NCBI GenBank assembly: GCA_027449025.1
Contig: DAIDMK010000002.1
Location: 1 to 64,000, forward strand
Reading direction: 5' to 3'
Length of the DNA stretch: 64,000 nt
Source: Lutibacter sp.
GTDB taxonomy: Bacteria; Bacteroidota; Bacteroidia; Flavobacteriales; Flavobacteriaceae
Positions within the stretch are counted from its first letter, which is position 1. Every line of letters starts with the position of its first letter. The translations under genes were made by a program, and so were the position numbers. Below the pieces are notes generated by a model. That model was not told where the DNA came from. It saw nothing but the letters and a program-made list of their open reading frames with translations, and made no database searches. Below are positions 1-7,771 of this stretch, in pieces.

Positions 1-67
1 TTTGTTCATTCATACTTTCGTTGTTTAAGTTGTCTAATTTTTAGTCAACCTATTTCAGGAAAGTACA
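1..67 (-). mobile_element. 5' end of a second IS3-family element, running out of the window
   Basis: On the minus strand an IS left end starts near 67 (TGTACTTTCC) and continues CCTGAAATAGGTTGAC, almost the same as the left end of the neighbouring element (CCTAAAATAGGTTGAC, near 830-850). An ATG at 13-11 with MNEQ then follows, matching the orfA start of the other copy (MNTQ). The element therefore points leftwards out of the window and has truncated orfB of its neighbour. Only about 67 bp are visible, so the family call rests on similarity to the neighbour. Confidence 0.6.
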
Positions 68-332
68 CACTTACAAAAACTTGTTCAGCGTGCATTATTT
101 CTAAGTCTTTGAGTAGGTTAGGGGATTTATAAAAGAAATGATTAGAGTTGGTTGTAATATGAAAACGTCTTGTTTTCTTTACCAATAATCCATAAGATCT
201 GAGTAAGTTGAATAGAGCATCTCTACCCATTTTGATATTGTTTTGTTTGAGTTCATTTTTTAGATGTTTATGTAACTTTTTAGTGCCAGTTTTGGGCATT
301 CTTTTACGGATATTTAAGATTAAATTTAGCAC
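45..332 (-). pseudogene. IS3 transposase orfB, truncated N-terminal part
   Basis: The fragment shows the helix-turn-helix region that precedes the DDE domain of IS3 orfB (RKRMPKTGTKKLHKHLK, then GRDALFNLLRSYGL). It stops just where the catalytic core should begin, after VFVS, because another IS end is inserted there; the last residues come from that end. The reading frame is open upstream of 332 and overlaps the end of orfA in the minus 1 frame (WLYQCFGISKQAYYQ is encoded around 380-425). OrfB was therefore probably made by frameshifting on an A-rich stretch. The conserved DDE residues are absent, so it is inactive. Confidence 0.75.
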
Positions 333-862
333 AATTTTATGTTGATTTTGTTTAATTAAATTTGCCTTTATTCGTTGATAATAAGCTTGTTTGCTTATTC
401 CGAAGCATTGATAGAGCCATTTTGTTTTAAAAGGCTTTGTTTCTTTTTCTCTATCTCTTTTGCTAATGCCTCGGGCAAATACTTTTTTGCAAGCTCTTCT
501 CCTGTAATGTTTTCAAAATCAGCGATAATATCTTGTTGAAAGTCTTTGATGAACTCCAATTCTTCAATACGTTCTCTGAGTTTTTTAAGTTCGTTATTTT
601 TGCCCATATTAGTTGATTTTTGTTTAAAATTACTCAATTTTTTCATCCAATAGGTAATTGAACTCCGAGATATTTGATATTTTTTGGATGCGTAGTTAAC
701 AGAAATTTGTCCATTATTAATTTCGTCAATGATGGAAAGTTTGAGGTCAAAACTAATTTTTTGATACGCTGCTTTTCGACAGGTTGAATTTTCTTGTGTA
801 TTCATAAGTTACTAAAAGTGTTTAATTTTTAGTCAACCTATTTTAGGACGAGAGGACTGACA
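68..862 (-). mobile_element. IS3-family insertion sequence, truncated
   Basis: The element contains a complete orfA and the first part of orfB in the minus 1 frame, the usual IS3 layout. Its outer end lies near 862, reading TGTCAGTCC inward. Its inner end is missing because a related element (1-67) has inserted into orfB in the same orientation. It interrupts the gene for a PrrC/RloC-like protein whose C-terminal part resumes at about 865. The exact boundary and target duplication cannot be fixed without an intact copy. Confidence 0.7.
395..805 (-). CDS. IS3-family transposase orfA (HTH protein)
   Basis: This 136-residue protein has a typical orfA layout. An N-terminal helix-turn-helix lies at about residues 15-55 (NYASKKYQISRSSITYWMKK). 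A coiled-coil leucine-zipper segment follows at about 70-105 (ELKKLRERIEELEFIKDFQ). In intact IS3 elements OrfA binds the terminal repeats and is joined to OrfB by programmed frameshifting. Here orfB is truncated, so OrfA alone cannot transpose the element, although it might still act as a repressor. Its start lies just inside the IS end at about 862. Confidence 0.85.
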   Translation of the reverse strand: MNTQENSTCRKAAYQKISFDLKLSIIDEINNGQISVNYASKKYQISRSSITYWMKKLSNFKQKSTNMGKNNELKKLRERIEELEFIKDFQQDIIADFENITGEELAKKYLPEALAKEIEKKKQSLLKQNGSINASE

Positions 863-864
863 CA

Positions 865-1761
865 CTTTATTATAACGCCTATACAGAAGACCTATTCCAT
901 TGGAACAACGACCTTGAAAACGATACACAAAGGCACTTAATCATCAATAGAAATTCACGATTTTTTGAAGGATTCAGGGAATTAGCTTTGGAGGGAAAGA
1001 TTTTTAATTTTCTTGAACGGTACGCAGATTTTGATTTTAGAATTGACTATGACGATTGGACAATTACTTTCAATAAGGGTGAGGAAAACAATCATATCAA
1101 AGTTTCGAGAGGAGAAGAAAATATATTTATCTGGTGCATTTTCTTGGCAATAGCCGAACTTGCCATTGATGATGATGGTAATGGTCCATATAACTGGGTA
1201 AAATACATTTACATAGACGACCCAATTTCATCACTTGACGACAATAATGCCATTGGAGTAGCAAGTGATTTAGCTAAACTTTTGAAAAAAGGGAAGGACA
1301 AAGTAAAAGTTGTTATTTCCTCTCATCATTCATTGTTTTACAATGTAATGTATAATGAGCTAAAGAAGATTCAGCGCAAAAGCCACTTCCTACATAAAAA
1401 CGGTACAGACGGTTATGTTTTGAGGGCTACAGATGAAACACCATTTTTTCACCACGTTGCTTTACTCACTGAATTGAAAAAAGTTTCGGAAAGTGGTAGG
1501 GTTAATACCTATCATTTTAATATGCTGAGAGGGGTTTTAGAAAAAACATCTACATTCTTTGGGTATGACGATTTTTCAAGTTGCATCAATGGTGTTGAAG
1601 ATGAAATGCTTTTTTCACGTGCTTTAAACTTGCTAAGTCACGGTAAATATTCAATCTATCAGCCAGTGGAAATGAATGAAGACAATAAAGAGTTGTTCAA
1701 CAGAATATTGACAGCCTTTTTGGGAAAATACGAATTCCAACTGCCTGTAATATTCGCATAA
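865..1761 (+). pseudogene. PrrC/RloC-like AAA ATPase-anticodon nuclease, 5' part removed by IS3
   Basis: The frame is open from the IS boundary (about 865) to 1761, with a possible internal TTG start at 988. Counted from that TTG, an ABC-type signature SRGEE lies at residues 40-44, Walker B with D-loop (YIYIDDPISSLDD) at 73-85, and a switch histidine SSHHSLF at 111-117. This matches the C-terminal half of the AAA_13 group. The C-terminus keeps R181-x3-E185 and H218, the spacing of the Arg-Glu-His nuclease triad described for PrrC. The P-loop half lies beyond the IS and is missing. It sits 13 bp before hsdM, the classical context of PrrC. Family is fairly sure; activity is unlikely. Confidence 0.65.
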
Positions 1762-1774
1762 AAAATAGAAGTCA

Positions 1775-3406
1775 ATGACACAAAAAGAACAAAATAAAAA
1801 ATTAGGTGATACACTTTGGGATATTGCCAATGATTTGAGAGGCGTAATGAATGCAGATGATTTTCGTGATTATATGCTTTCGTTTCTCTTCCTCAGATAT
1901 TTGTCCTTCAACTATGAAGAAGCCGCAAAAAAAGAATTGGGTAAAGATTATCCACCAAGCTCTTCAAAAGATTTAAGGGCAGACTTTGTTGTGCCACCAC
2001 CTTTGGAACTTTGGTACAAAAAAAATAAAGGAGACATTGATGAGTTTGAGGAACAGATGCGTAAAAAAGTGCATTATGTTATCAAGCCAAAATTTTTGTG
2101 GAGCAACATCACCGAATTAGCCCGAACTCAAAAGGGTGAATTGTTAGAAACACTCCAAAAAGGATTTCGATACATAGAAGACGATTCGTTTGAAAGCTCG
2201 TTTAAAGGTTTGTTTTCAGAAATCAATCTCAATTCTGAAAAGTTGGGTAAAACACCAAAAGAAAGAAATGATAAACTCTGCAAGATAATTACCAAAATAG
2301 CCGAAGGCATAGCGGATTTTTCAACCGATACTGACACGCTAGGAAATGCTTACGAATATTTGATTGGGAAGTTTGCGGCTGGTTCAGGTAAAAAGGCAGG
2401 CGAATTTTATACACCCCAACAAATTTCAACTATTCTTTCCAGAATTGTACTGTTAGATTCCCACGACCCAACAACTGGCTATAAGTCTAAATTGAACAAA
2501 GTTTTGGATTTCACTTGTGGCTCGGGTTCTTTGCTTTTAAATGTAAGAACGCAACTAAAGAAAGCTAAAGGAAACATAGGCAAAATTTTCGGACAAGAGA
2601 AGAATATTACCACTTACAACCTTGCCCGAATGAATATGCTATTGCACGGTATGAAAGACACCGAGTTTGAGATATTCCACGGTGACACTTTGCTCAATCA
2701 ATGGGATTTACTCAATGAAATGAATCCGAGCAAAAAAATTGAGTTTGATGCCATTGTAGCCAATCCGCCATTTAGTTTGCGTTGGGAACCAAATGATACT
2801 TTAGCAGAAGATTTTCGCTTCAAAGGATATGGTTTAGCACCCAAATCAGCAGCAGACTTTGCTTTTCTGTTACACGGCTTTCATTTTTTATCTAAAGAAG
2901 GAACTATGGCTATTATTCTGCCTCATGGTGTTTTATTCCGTGGCGGTGCAGAAGCAAGAATCAGAGAAAAACTTTTAAAAGAAAATTACATTGACACCGT
3001 AATTGGTTTGCCTTCCAATTTGTTTTACTCAACAGGAATTCCCGTTTGCCTTTTGATTTTGAAAAGATGCAAAAAGAAAGATGATGTATTATTTATCAAT
3101 GCAAGCGAGCAATTTGAAAAAGGAAAACGACAAAATTCACTTTCTGAAAAGCATTTAGACAATATCGTAGAAACTTACAAATTCAGAAATGAAAGAGAGC
3201 GTTATTCTCGCAGAGTTTCAATGGACGAAATCAAAAAGAACGACTACAATCTGAACATTTCAAGATACGTGAGTACCTCAGAAGACGAGATACAAATTGA
3301 CTTGAAAGATGTAAACATTAAATTGACAGAAATAAATAAAAGTATAAAAACAAACACAGACAAACACAACGAATATTTGGAAGAGTTAGGATTGAAACCG
3401 ATTTAA
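1775..3406 (+). CDS. hsdM: Type I restriction-modification system methyltransferase subunit
   Basis: This is an N6-adenine DNA methyltransferase of 543 residues. The HsdM N-terminal domain starts with LWDIANDLRGVMNADDFRDY. It is followed by EFYTPQQIS, the SAM-binding motif DFTCGSGSLLL (about 248-258) and the catalytic NPPF (about 330). The length is usual for HsdM. In a complete system it works with HsdS, which reads the DNA target, and HsdR, which cuts. Neither partner lies downstream; only non-coding dyads follow. Upstream is the broken PrrC/RloC-like gene. HsdS may have been lost or may lie beyond the left edge. Without HsdS it is probably unable to methylate specifically. Confidence 0.93.
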   Translation: MTQKEQNKKLGDTLWDIANDLRGVMNADDFRDYMLSFLFLRYLSFNYEEAAKKELGKDYPPSSSKDLRADFVVPPPLELWYKKNKGDIDEFEEQMRKKVHYVIKPKFLWSNITELARTQKGELLETLQKGFRYIEDDSFESSFKGLFSEINLNSEKLGKTPKERNDKLCKIITKIAEGIADFSTDTDTLGNAYEYLIGKFAAGSGKKAGEFYTPQQISTILSRIVLLDSHDPTTGYKSKLNKVLDFTCGSGSLLLNVRTQLKKAKGNIGKIFGQEKNITTYNLARMNMLLHGMKDTEFEIFHGDTLLNQWDLLNEMNPSKKIEFDAIVANPPFSLRWEPNDTLAEDFRFKGYGLAPKSAADFAFLLHGFHFLSKEGTMAIILPHGVLFRGGAEARIREKLLKENYIDTVIGLPSNLFYSTGIPVCLLILKRCKKKDDVLFINASEQFEKGKRQNSLSEKHLDNIVETYKFRNERERYSRRVSMDEIKKNDYNLNISRYVSTSEDEIQIDLKDVNIKLTEINKSIKTNTDKHNEYLEELGLKPI

Positions 3407-3417
3407 TGCCCACGCTA

Positions 3418-3487
3418 TTTGCAAGCACATTGCCAAAGCCCCACGAGCCAACGCATATACCAAAGCTTTGTCAAAGAGCTTGCAAAG
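3418..3487. repeat. Imperfect inverted repeat downstream of hsdM
   Basis: The left arm is 3418-3439 and the right arm ends at 3487. About 19 of 22 positions pair (GCTTTG..CAA.G.GCTTGCAAA on one side against its complement). There is no T-tract after it, so it does not look like a terminator. It may be a remnant of a recombination site of the same kind as the dyad at 3625-3756. The stretch between (3488-3624) shows no credible coding sequence. Confidence 0.5.
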
Positions 3488-3624
3488 ACAACGCAGAGAA
3501 AAATTGTTTTTAAAAAATTCCCGACCTTCAAAAAAATAAAAACGCAACGCACAGCCGCCACGACAATGACACGGAAACTCAATACTGACAATGGTTTACA
3601 AACACTGTAGACAAGAACACCAGC

Positions 3625-3756
3625 ACCCAACAGCACCTATAAGAAATTGGCGGTTCAGTGGTTTAATGAAGTTCAGTTTTTCAATCAAACTTTCGTGCAG
3701 GTTGACAGTTTTGTGCTTCGAAATCGCCAACTTCTTATAGCTGCCAAACGTTGTGT
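3625..3756. repeat. attC-like dyad (candidate integron-type cassette site)
   Basis: The left outer box ACCCAAC (3625-3631) fits RYYYAAC, and the right outer box GTTGTGT (3750-3756) fits GTTRRRY with one mismatch. Inside these, arms at 3637-3652 and 3725-3740 pair at 15 of 16 positions (CTATAAG..ATTGGCG). The total span of 132 bp suits a long attC. The right box lies 35 bp before the start of the next gene, the expected place for a cassette junction. No IntI gene is visible, so function is inferred. Confidence 0.45.
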
Positions 3757-3790
3757 GTAACTCACCTCTTAAAACTATAAATTCGTATCT

Positions 3791-4591
3791 ATGAACAACT
3801 TTATCGAAAATATCATAAGTGGAATTATTGGAGGTGTAGTTGTTTATTTAATTCAAATTTTCAAAGAAAATCGTAAAGAGAAAAAAATCAAATTTGAAAA
3901 TGATAAAGTTGGGAAAAGAGATAGCAAATTTATAGATGAAAACTTTTTATACAATTATCAGCCTGGTAGTTTATCTATTGAAAAAGTAATTCAAGATTTC
4001 GGCCAACCAATTGAAAAATATGAATATCCGGTGGATTTTGAAAATAATATAAATGTCACAATTTATAAATACAAATTTGTGAATGCCGTGATTTTATTTT
4101 CAACTTCAAAAAATGAATCTTCAGTCATTTCAATTACACTAAATTCAAGTTCAAGTAAGTTGCATCCAGTAATCCTTCCATACACATTTGACGAAAGTGA
4201 CAAATATTTTGGAGATGCAAGAATAACTAGAGAAATTATCGAAAACGAAAGGCGTTTTGAAAAAGAAAGTTATACAAATTGGATGTATGCCGCAATTCAA
4301 TCAAAATATTTCAATAGAGAAATTAAATATTTAACTTTCACTTATGTAGTTTGCTCAACAGATGTAGAGAGTATAGCAGATATGGAAAATAAAATAATCG
4401 ATCAATTATGTATAAGCGCTAATATGGATATTTATCCAATTATAAATTTTATGAAATGCTATAGCTGTACACAATCGAGTAGACGGCTCCGCCAGACTTT
4501 CCACCACCAGATATGGCGGTTCTTGAATTCTCACCTTAATTGCCCTTTTCACCAATTGGATATTCCAGTACTACTGACCCCCTTAAAGTAA
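3791..4591 (+). CDS. Membrane-anchored protein of unknown function, C-terminus altered
   Basis: I do not recognise a precise family. The first 20 residues form one hydrophobic segment (IISGIIGGVVVYLIQIF) followed by a basic cytoplasmic stretch (KENRKEKKIK), which suggests a single N-terminal anchor. The rest is a soluble domain with mixed strands, including SLSIEKVIQDFGQPIEKYEYP and a later ARITREIIENERRFEKESYTNWMY. From about residue 223 the sequence (SCTQSSRRLRQTFHHQIWRF) is compositionally different and reads into what looks like mobile-element remnant DNA. The native C-terminus, perhaps about 225-235 residues from the start, was probably replaced by recombination. Confidence 0.6.
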   Translation: MNNFIENIISGIIGGVVVYLIQIFKENRKEKKIKFENDKVGKRDSKFIDENFLYNYQPGSLSIEKVIQDFGQPIEKYEYPVDFENNINVTIYKYKFVNAVILFSTSKNESSVISITLNSSSSKLHPVILPYTFDESDKYFGDARITREIIENERRFEKESYTNWMYAAIQSKYFNREIKYLTFTYVVCSTDVESIADMENKIIDQLCISANMDIYPIINFMKCYSCTQSSRRLRQTFHHQIWRFLNSHLNCPFHQLDIPVLLTPLK

Positions 4592-5075
4592 AGCATCAGT
4601 TCTTGGTAACGTTGGTTGTAAATAGTAGACTTTAAATGGAACAGCGCTATTAAAGCGGCACTGTCAAAAGCCAATAATTCTTTAAAAGAATATTCGTTGA
4701 CCATAGAGCATCATATATTGACGGCGTTGCAGGAAATTCCCAAGGTAAAACTTATTTTACGGTTACTAAAACCATCTAATTGTAAAATGATAACGGTAAT
4801 AATCCCAATGGATCAAGTGTATAAGCTATATCGCTTATTTTTTGCGATAAGGTAGTTTATGCTTAATCTTTCAAAAGTGGCACAATTTGATCCGATATCA
4901 CTGGCACGGTCACCCCGAAATAGCCAGTAATGAGGGCTTTTTTTAGAAAATTAAATGTCCTTTAACCATTGTTAGTCTGATACTGAATCTTCTATATGTG
5001 AAAACAAAGATGCACTTTTTTCTAAATAGTTATTCTAGAAGAATTTTTCTTGAGATTTGTTTTTAGAGTATTCTA
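4592..5075. other. Non-coding stretch with mobile-element remnants
   Basis: No convincing gene is present. At 4877-4910 the sequence has two TGGCAC repeats around CCGATATCACTGGC, resembling the repeated ends of IS21-type elements. The 14-mer CCGATATCACTGGC occurs again at 17,239-17,252 near the other island end. The stretch 4455-4600 also looks like transposon-derived DNA fused to the 3' end of the preceding gene. The family assignment is a guess from the repeat style. Confidence 0.35.
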
Positions 5076-5122
5076 ATTACGGTTAAACCGTAATGAAGTA
5101 AGGAATTACTTATTTAAATTAG
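5076..5122 (+). promoter_or_regulatory. Palindromic operator P1 with -7-like box
   Basis: ATTACGGTTAAACCGTAAT (5076-5094) is a perfect 19-bp palindrome. Twenty nucleotides downstream lies TAAATTAG (5115-5122), similar to the Bacteroidetes -7 box. The same arrangement occurs at 9394, 10,332, 10,935 and, reversed, 15,223. The sequence just before it (GTATTCTAA) is also shared with copies P3 and P5. It probably drives the genes at 5186 and 5291. Confidence 0.55.
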
Positions 5123-5185
5123 CGCAGCTATGAAATTGGGGTTTAATGAATTGGGGTAACCAATGATTAGGGGTTGTTGGAAATA

Positions 5186-5272
5186 ATGAGAACTTTCAGA
5201 TATCCAACAATAAAACTAATAACTGGTGAATTTTGTGTCGATATAACAGGTTGCAAGAATATAAATGATTAA
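5186..5272 (+). CDS. Possible 28-residue protein
   Basis: A short ORF starts with ATG at 5186 and contains FCVDITGCKNIND at its end, with two cysteines eight residues apart. It lies between operator P1 and the gene at 5291, 18 bp before the latter, so both would be on the same transcript. There is no recognisable domain. The support is position only; it may be a leader peptide or chance. Confidence 0.3.
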   Translation: MRTFRYPTIKLITGEFCVDITGCKNIND

Positions 5273-5290
5273 TTAATTAAAAAAAAGAAT

Positions 5291-5671
5291 ATGAAAAAAT
5301 TTCTGACAAACATCGTATTTATTGGATTGTTAATAGCTGTAGGGTATTATTTTCTTAAAGAAAGTGGATATAATATTGATTCAATTTTGAATAAGACAAA
5401 AACTTACGATGTAATAGCTGAATGTTCTAATATTGAGAATTTAGTTTTAACTTCAGTAACAGAATTGACTGTTACAAATAATGGAGGAAAGAATCATAAA
5501 GACGTTACAGTTCGACTTACAGCCTACGACATCAATGGAGATATTATAAAACAAAAAAATATACAATTTGACAGAGATTTATTGCCAAATAGTTCAATGT
5601 CAAAACCGATTACTATACCTGCTAAAACGGAAAAATGTAATTGTGTGATTTTGGATTCCAATCCTGATTAA
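5291..5671 (+). CDS. Small membrane-anchored protein with FxLYD-like domain
   Basis: The protein has 126 residues. Residues 5-22 form one transmembrane segment (LTNIVFIGLLIAVGYYFL). The remainder is probably outside the cytoplasm and folds as a beta-rich domain of the FxLYD type (NNGGKNHKDVTVRLTAYDINGDI, then a strand ending in ITIPAKTEKCNCVI). The second protein of this kind here is the C-terminal domain of the gene at 8540. Both genes are followed by the same 50-bp repeat, so they may derive from one ancestral cassette. The role is unknown; FxLYD domains are found in secreted and envelope proteins. Confidence 0.7.
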   Translation: MKKFLTNIVFIGLLIAVGYYFLKESGYNIDSILNKTKTYDVIAECSNIENLVLTSVTELTVTNNGGKNHKDVTVRLTAYDINGDIIKQKNIQFDRDLLPNSSMSKPITIPAKTEKCNCVILDSNPD

Positions 5672-5690
5672 AATACTACTTGCAAAACAT

Positions 5691-5740
5691 TATAAAATTT
5701 ATGCTCACATTTAAACTAAATAACAAACCGACAAACATTC
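5691..5740 (+). repeat. 50-bp repeat, copy 1
   Basis: This segment matches 9248-9297 at 44 of 50 positions (TATAAAATTTAT..T.ACATTTAAACTAAATAA and onwards to CATTC). Each copy begins 20-22 bp after the stop of a gene with an FxLYD-like domain. The last part (GACAAACATTC) occurs again at about 10,203. Confidence 0.7.
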
Positions 5741-5812
5741 AACAAACGATTTGCTACGTGCAAACGAAAAAGAAGCCATTTTGTGGCTATAATAGGCAAG
5801 TTAGCGTTAATA
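5737..5812. repeat. Second attC-like dyad, upstream of Thoeris
   Basis: The left box ATTCAAC (5737-5743) fits RYYYAAC; the right box GTTAATA (5806-5812) fits GTTRRRY except the last base. The outer arms pair imperfectly, and an inner stem AGCCA/TGGCT (5774-5778 with 5784-5788) closes the top. The right box lies 21 bp before the thsA start. The evidence is weaker than for 3625-3756 because the arms are less regular. Confidence 0.35.
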
Positions 5813-5832
5813 ATAATTAGACATTATATAAG

Positions 5833-7275
5833 ATGAAATTTGAAAATGAAATTGAGGTTTTTATTAACGACTATGTAAAAGACCTAAATGAAGGTAATGC
5901 ATCTATTTTTGCTGGTGCTGGACTTTCAATATCAGCTGGATATGTTAATTGGTCTGATTTAATGACCGAAATTGCTCAAGACCTTGGTCTTGATATACAA
6001 TTAGAAAAAGATTTGGTTTCATTAGCACAATTTCATGTTAATGAAAATCGAACAAGATCCAAATTGAACAGAAAAATATTAGAAGAATTTACGGAAGCAA
6101 CGACTGAAACAGAGAACCATAGAATTATTGCTAGACTTCCAGTTTCTTCTGTATGGACAACAAATTATGACGAACTAATTGAAAAAACGTTTATAAAAGA
6201 GAACAAAGTTGTCGATGTTAAATATAAAAACGAGCAACTTTTAACTACCAAACCTAAACGTGACATTGTTATTTATAAAATGCATGGAGATGTTAATCAT
6301 CCAAATGATGCAATTTTAACAAAAGAGCAATACGAACAGTACCATAAGATTCATGAACCTTTTATAAACGCACTAACAGGAGAATTGACAACAAAGACTT
6401 TCCTCTTTATTGGATTTAGTTTTACAGACCCTAATTTGGACTATGTATTAAGCAGACTGAATTTTCGCTTTAGAGAATCTCAAAGACAGCATTATTGTTT
6501 TGTTAAAAAAAACATTCTTGGAGACAACCAAAATTTAGACCAAGCCACTTTTGACTATAATGTACGCAGACAAACACTTGCCGTTAATGACTTAAAAAGA
6601 TATGGAATAAAATCTTTAGTTGTTGAAAAGTATTCAGATATAACTGAAATATTGAAGGAGATCGAATTTAGATACAAAAAAAAGACAGTATTCATTTCAG
6701 GTAGTGCAGAAATTTATGAACCATTTGAAAGAAATGAGGCAATTGGCTTTATTCACAATCTTTCTAAAACTTTAATTCAAAATGATTTCAGAATAGTTAA
6801 TGGGTTTGGATGGGGCATTGGAAGTTCGGTTATTAATGGCTCATTGGAGGCAATATATAATAATCCCAACAAGTATTCAGAAAGTCAATTAATACTAAAA
6901 CCATTCCCTCAATTTGAAACAGGAGATAAAAAGTTAAATGTACTTTGGGAAGAATATAGACAAAAAATGATTTCCAATTGTGGTATCTCTATATTTGTTT
7001 TTGGCAATAAGAAGGTTGCTGAGGAAATAGTTGAAGCAAATGGCGTAATTAGGGAATTCGAAATTTCTAGTGATAAAGGAATAATTTGTTTGCCAATCGG
7101 TTTGACAAAATATGCAGCAAGAACAATTTTTGATATAATCTCAAATGATCCAGGAAAGTATTACGAAAATCCCGAAATAATAATTCCTGTTTTAGCCCAA
7201 TTGGCAGATATTAATACATCCTTTAGTCAAGCTCTGACTATTATTGATGTGCTTTTAAAACAACTAAAAAAATAA
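5833..7275 (+). CDS. thsA: Thoeris protein ThsA: SIR2 plus SLOG domain NADase effector
   Basis: The 480-residue protein has an N-terminal SIR2 domain (FAGAGLSISAGYVNW at 26-40) and a C-terminal SLOG/STALD domain from about 283 (KKTVFISGSAEIYEPFERNE). The SIR2 catalytic pair falls at N111 (TTNYDE) and H151 (KMHGD), where ThsA has Asn112 and His152. In Thoeris, the SLOG domain binds a cyclic ADP-ribose isomer made by the TIR partner, and SIR2 then depletes NAD+ and stops phage growth. R376, K393 and E408 sit in the positions I expect for ligand contacts, from memory. The TIR genes follow directly, so the call is strong. Confidence 0.93.
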   Translation: MKFENEIEVFINDYVKDLNEGNASIFAGAGLSISAGYVNWSDLMTEIAQDLGLDIQLEKDLVSLAQFHVNENRTRSKLNRKILEEFTEATTETENHRIIARLPVSSVWTTNYDELIEKTFIKENKVVDVKYKNEQLLTTKPKRDIVIYKMHGDVNHPNDAILTKEQYEQYHKIHEPFINALTGELTTKTFLFIGFSFTDPNLDYVLSRLNFRFRESQRQHYCFVKKNILGDNQNLDQATFDYNVRRQTLAVNDLKRYGIKSLVVEKYSDITEILKEIEFRYKKKTVFISGSAEIYEPFERNEAIGFIHNLSKTLIQNDFRIVNGFGWGIGSSVINGSLEAIYNNPNKYSESQLILKPFPQFETGDKKLNVLWEEYRQKMISNCGISIFVFGNKKVAEEIVEANGVIREFEISSDKGIICLPIGLTKYAARTIFDIISNDPGKYYENPEIIIPVLAQLADINTSFSQALTIIDVLLKQLKK

Positions 7276-7279
7276 AAAT

Positions 7280-7771
7280 ATGGCAAGAAAAGTATTTACA
7301 AGTTTCCACTACATACCAGACAATTGGAGAGCATCCCAAATTAGGAATATGGGAAAACTTGAAGGCAATAATGTTGCGACGACAAATAAATGGGAAGAGG
7401 TAACCAATGGTGGTAACGCTGCAATAGAAGAATGGATTGATGATAATATGAGTGGAAAATCCTGTGTAATTGTTTTTATAGGAGAAAATACAGCAGGTAG
7501 AAAATGGATAAAGTATGAAATAAAAAAAACTTGGGAAGAAGGAAGAGGTATTTTTGGAATATATGTTCACAATCTTAAAGACAGTGCCGGTAATCAAGCA
7601 AATAAAGGTATCAATCCATTTGATGCTTATAAAATAGGAGATGAATCAATGTCTTCAATTGTTAAATGTTACAATCCCCCATATTCAACAAGTACCAGTG
7701 TTTATGACTATATCAAAAACAACATTGAAAGCTGGATTGAAGAAGCAATTGAAATTAGAAATAACTACTAA
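7280..7771 (+). CDS. thsB1: Thoeris TIR-domain protein ThsB, MTH538-like
   Basis: The protein has 163 residues and starts MARKVFTSFHY, the opening of TIR-like proteins of the MTH538 (DUF1863) type. The core carries CVIVFIGENTAGRKWIKYEI at about 74-93, with the acidic residue E92 in the position of the TIR catalytic glutamate. ThsB proteins sense phage infection and cleave NAD+ to a cyclic ADP-ribose signal that activates ThsA. The gene starts 4 bp after the thsA stop and its stop shares one base with the next start, so all three are one operon. A TIR fold with this context is highly likely to be ThsB. Confidence 0.9.
   Translation: MARKVFTSFHYIPDNWRASQIRNMGKLEGNNVATTNKWEEVTNGGNAAIEEWIDDNMSGKSCVIVFIGENTAGRKWIKYEIKKTWEEGRGIFGIYVHNLKDSAGNQANKGINPFDAYKIGDESMSSIVKCYNPPYSTSTSVYDYIKNNIESWIEEAIEIRNNY

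Noticed and set aside
3418-3487. Terminator of hsdM
   Set aside because: The stem is long and imperfect and no T-run follows on either side. It resembles a recombination site more than a terminator.
3419-3610. ORF of 63 codons on the plus strand downstream of hsdM (and one on the opposite strand)
   Set aside because: Sequence is low in protein-like features, overlaps a long inverted repeat, and no start signal or family fits. It is better explained by the non-coding dyad region.
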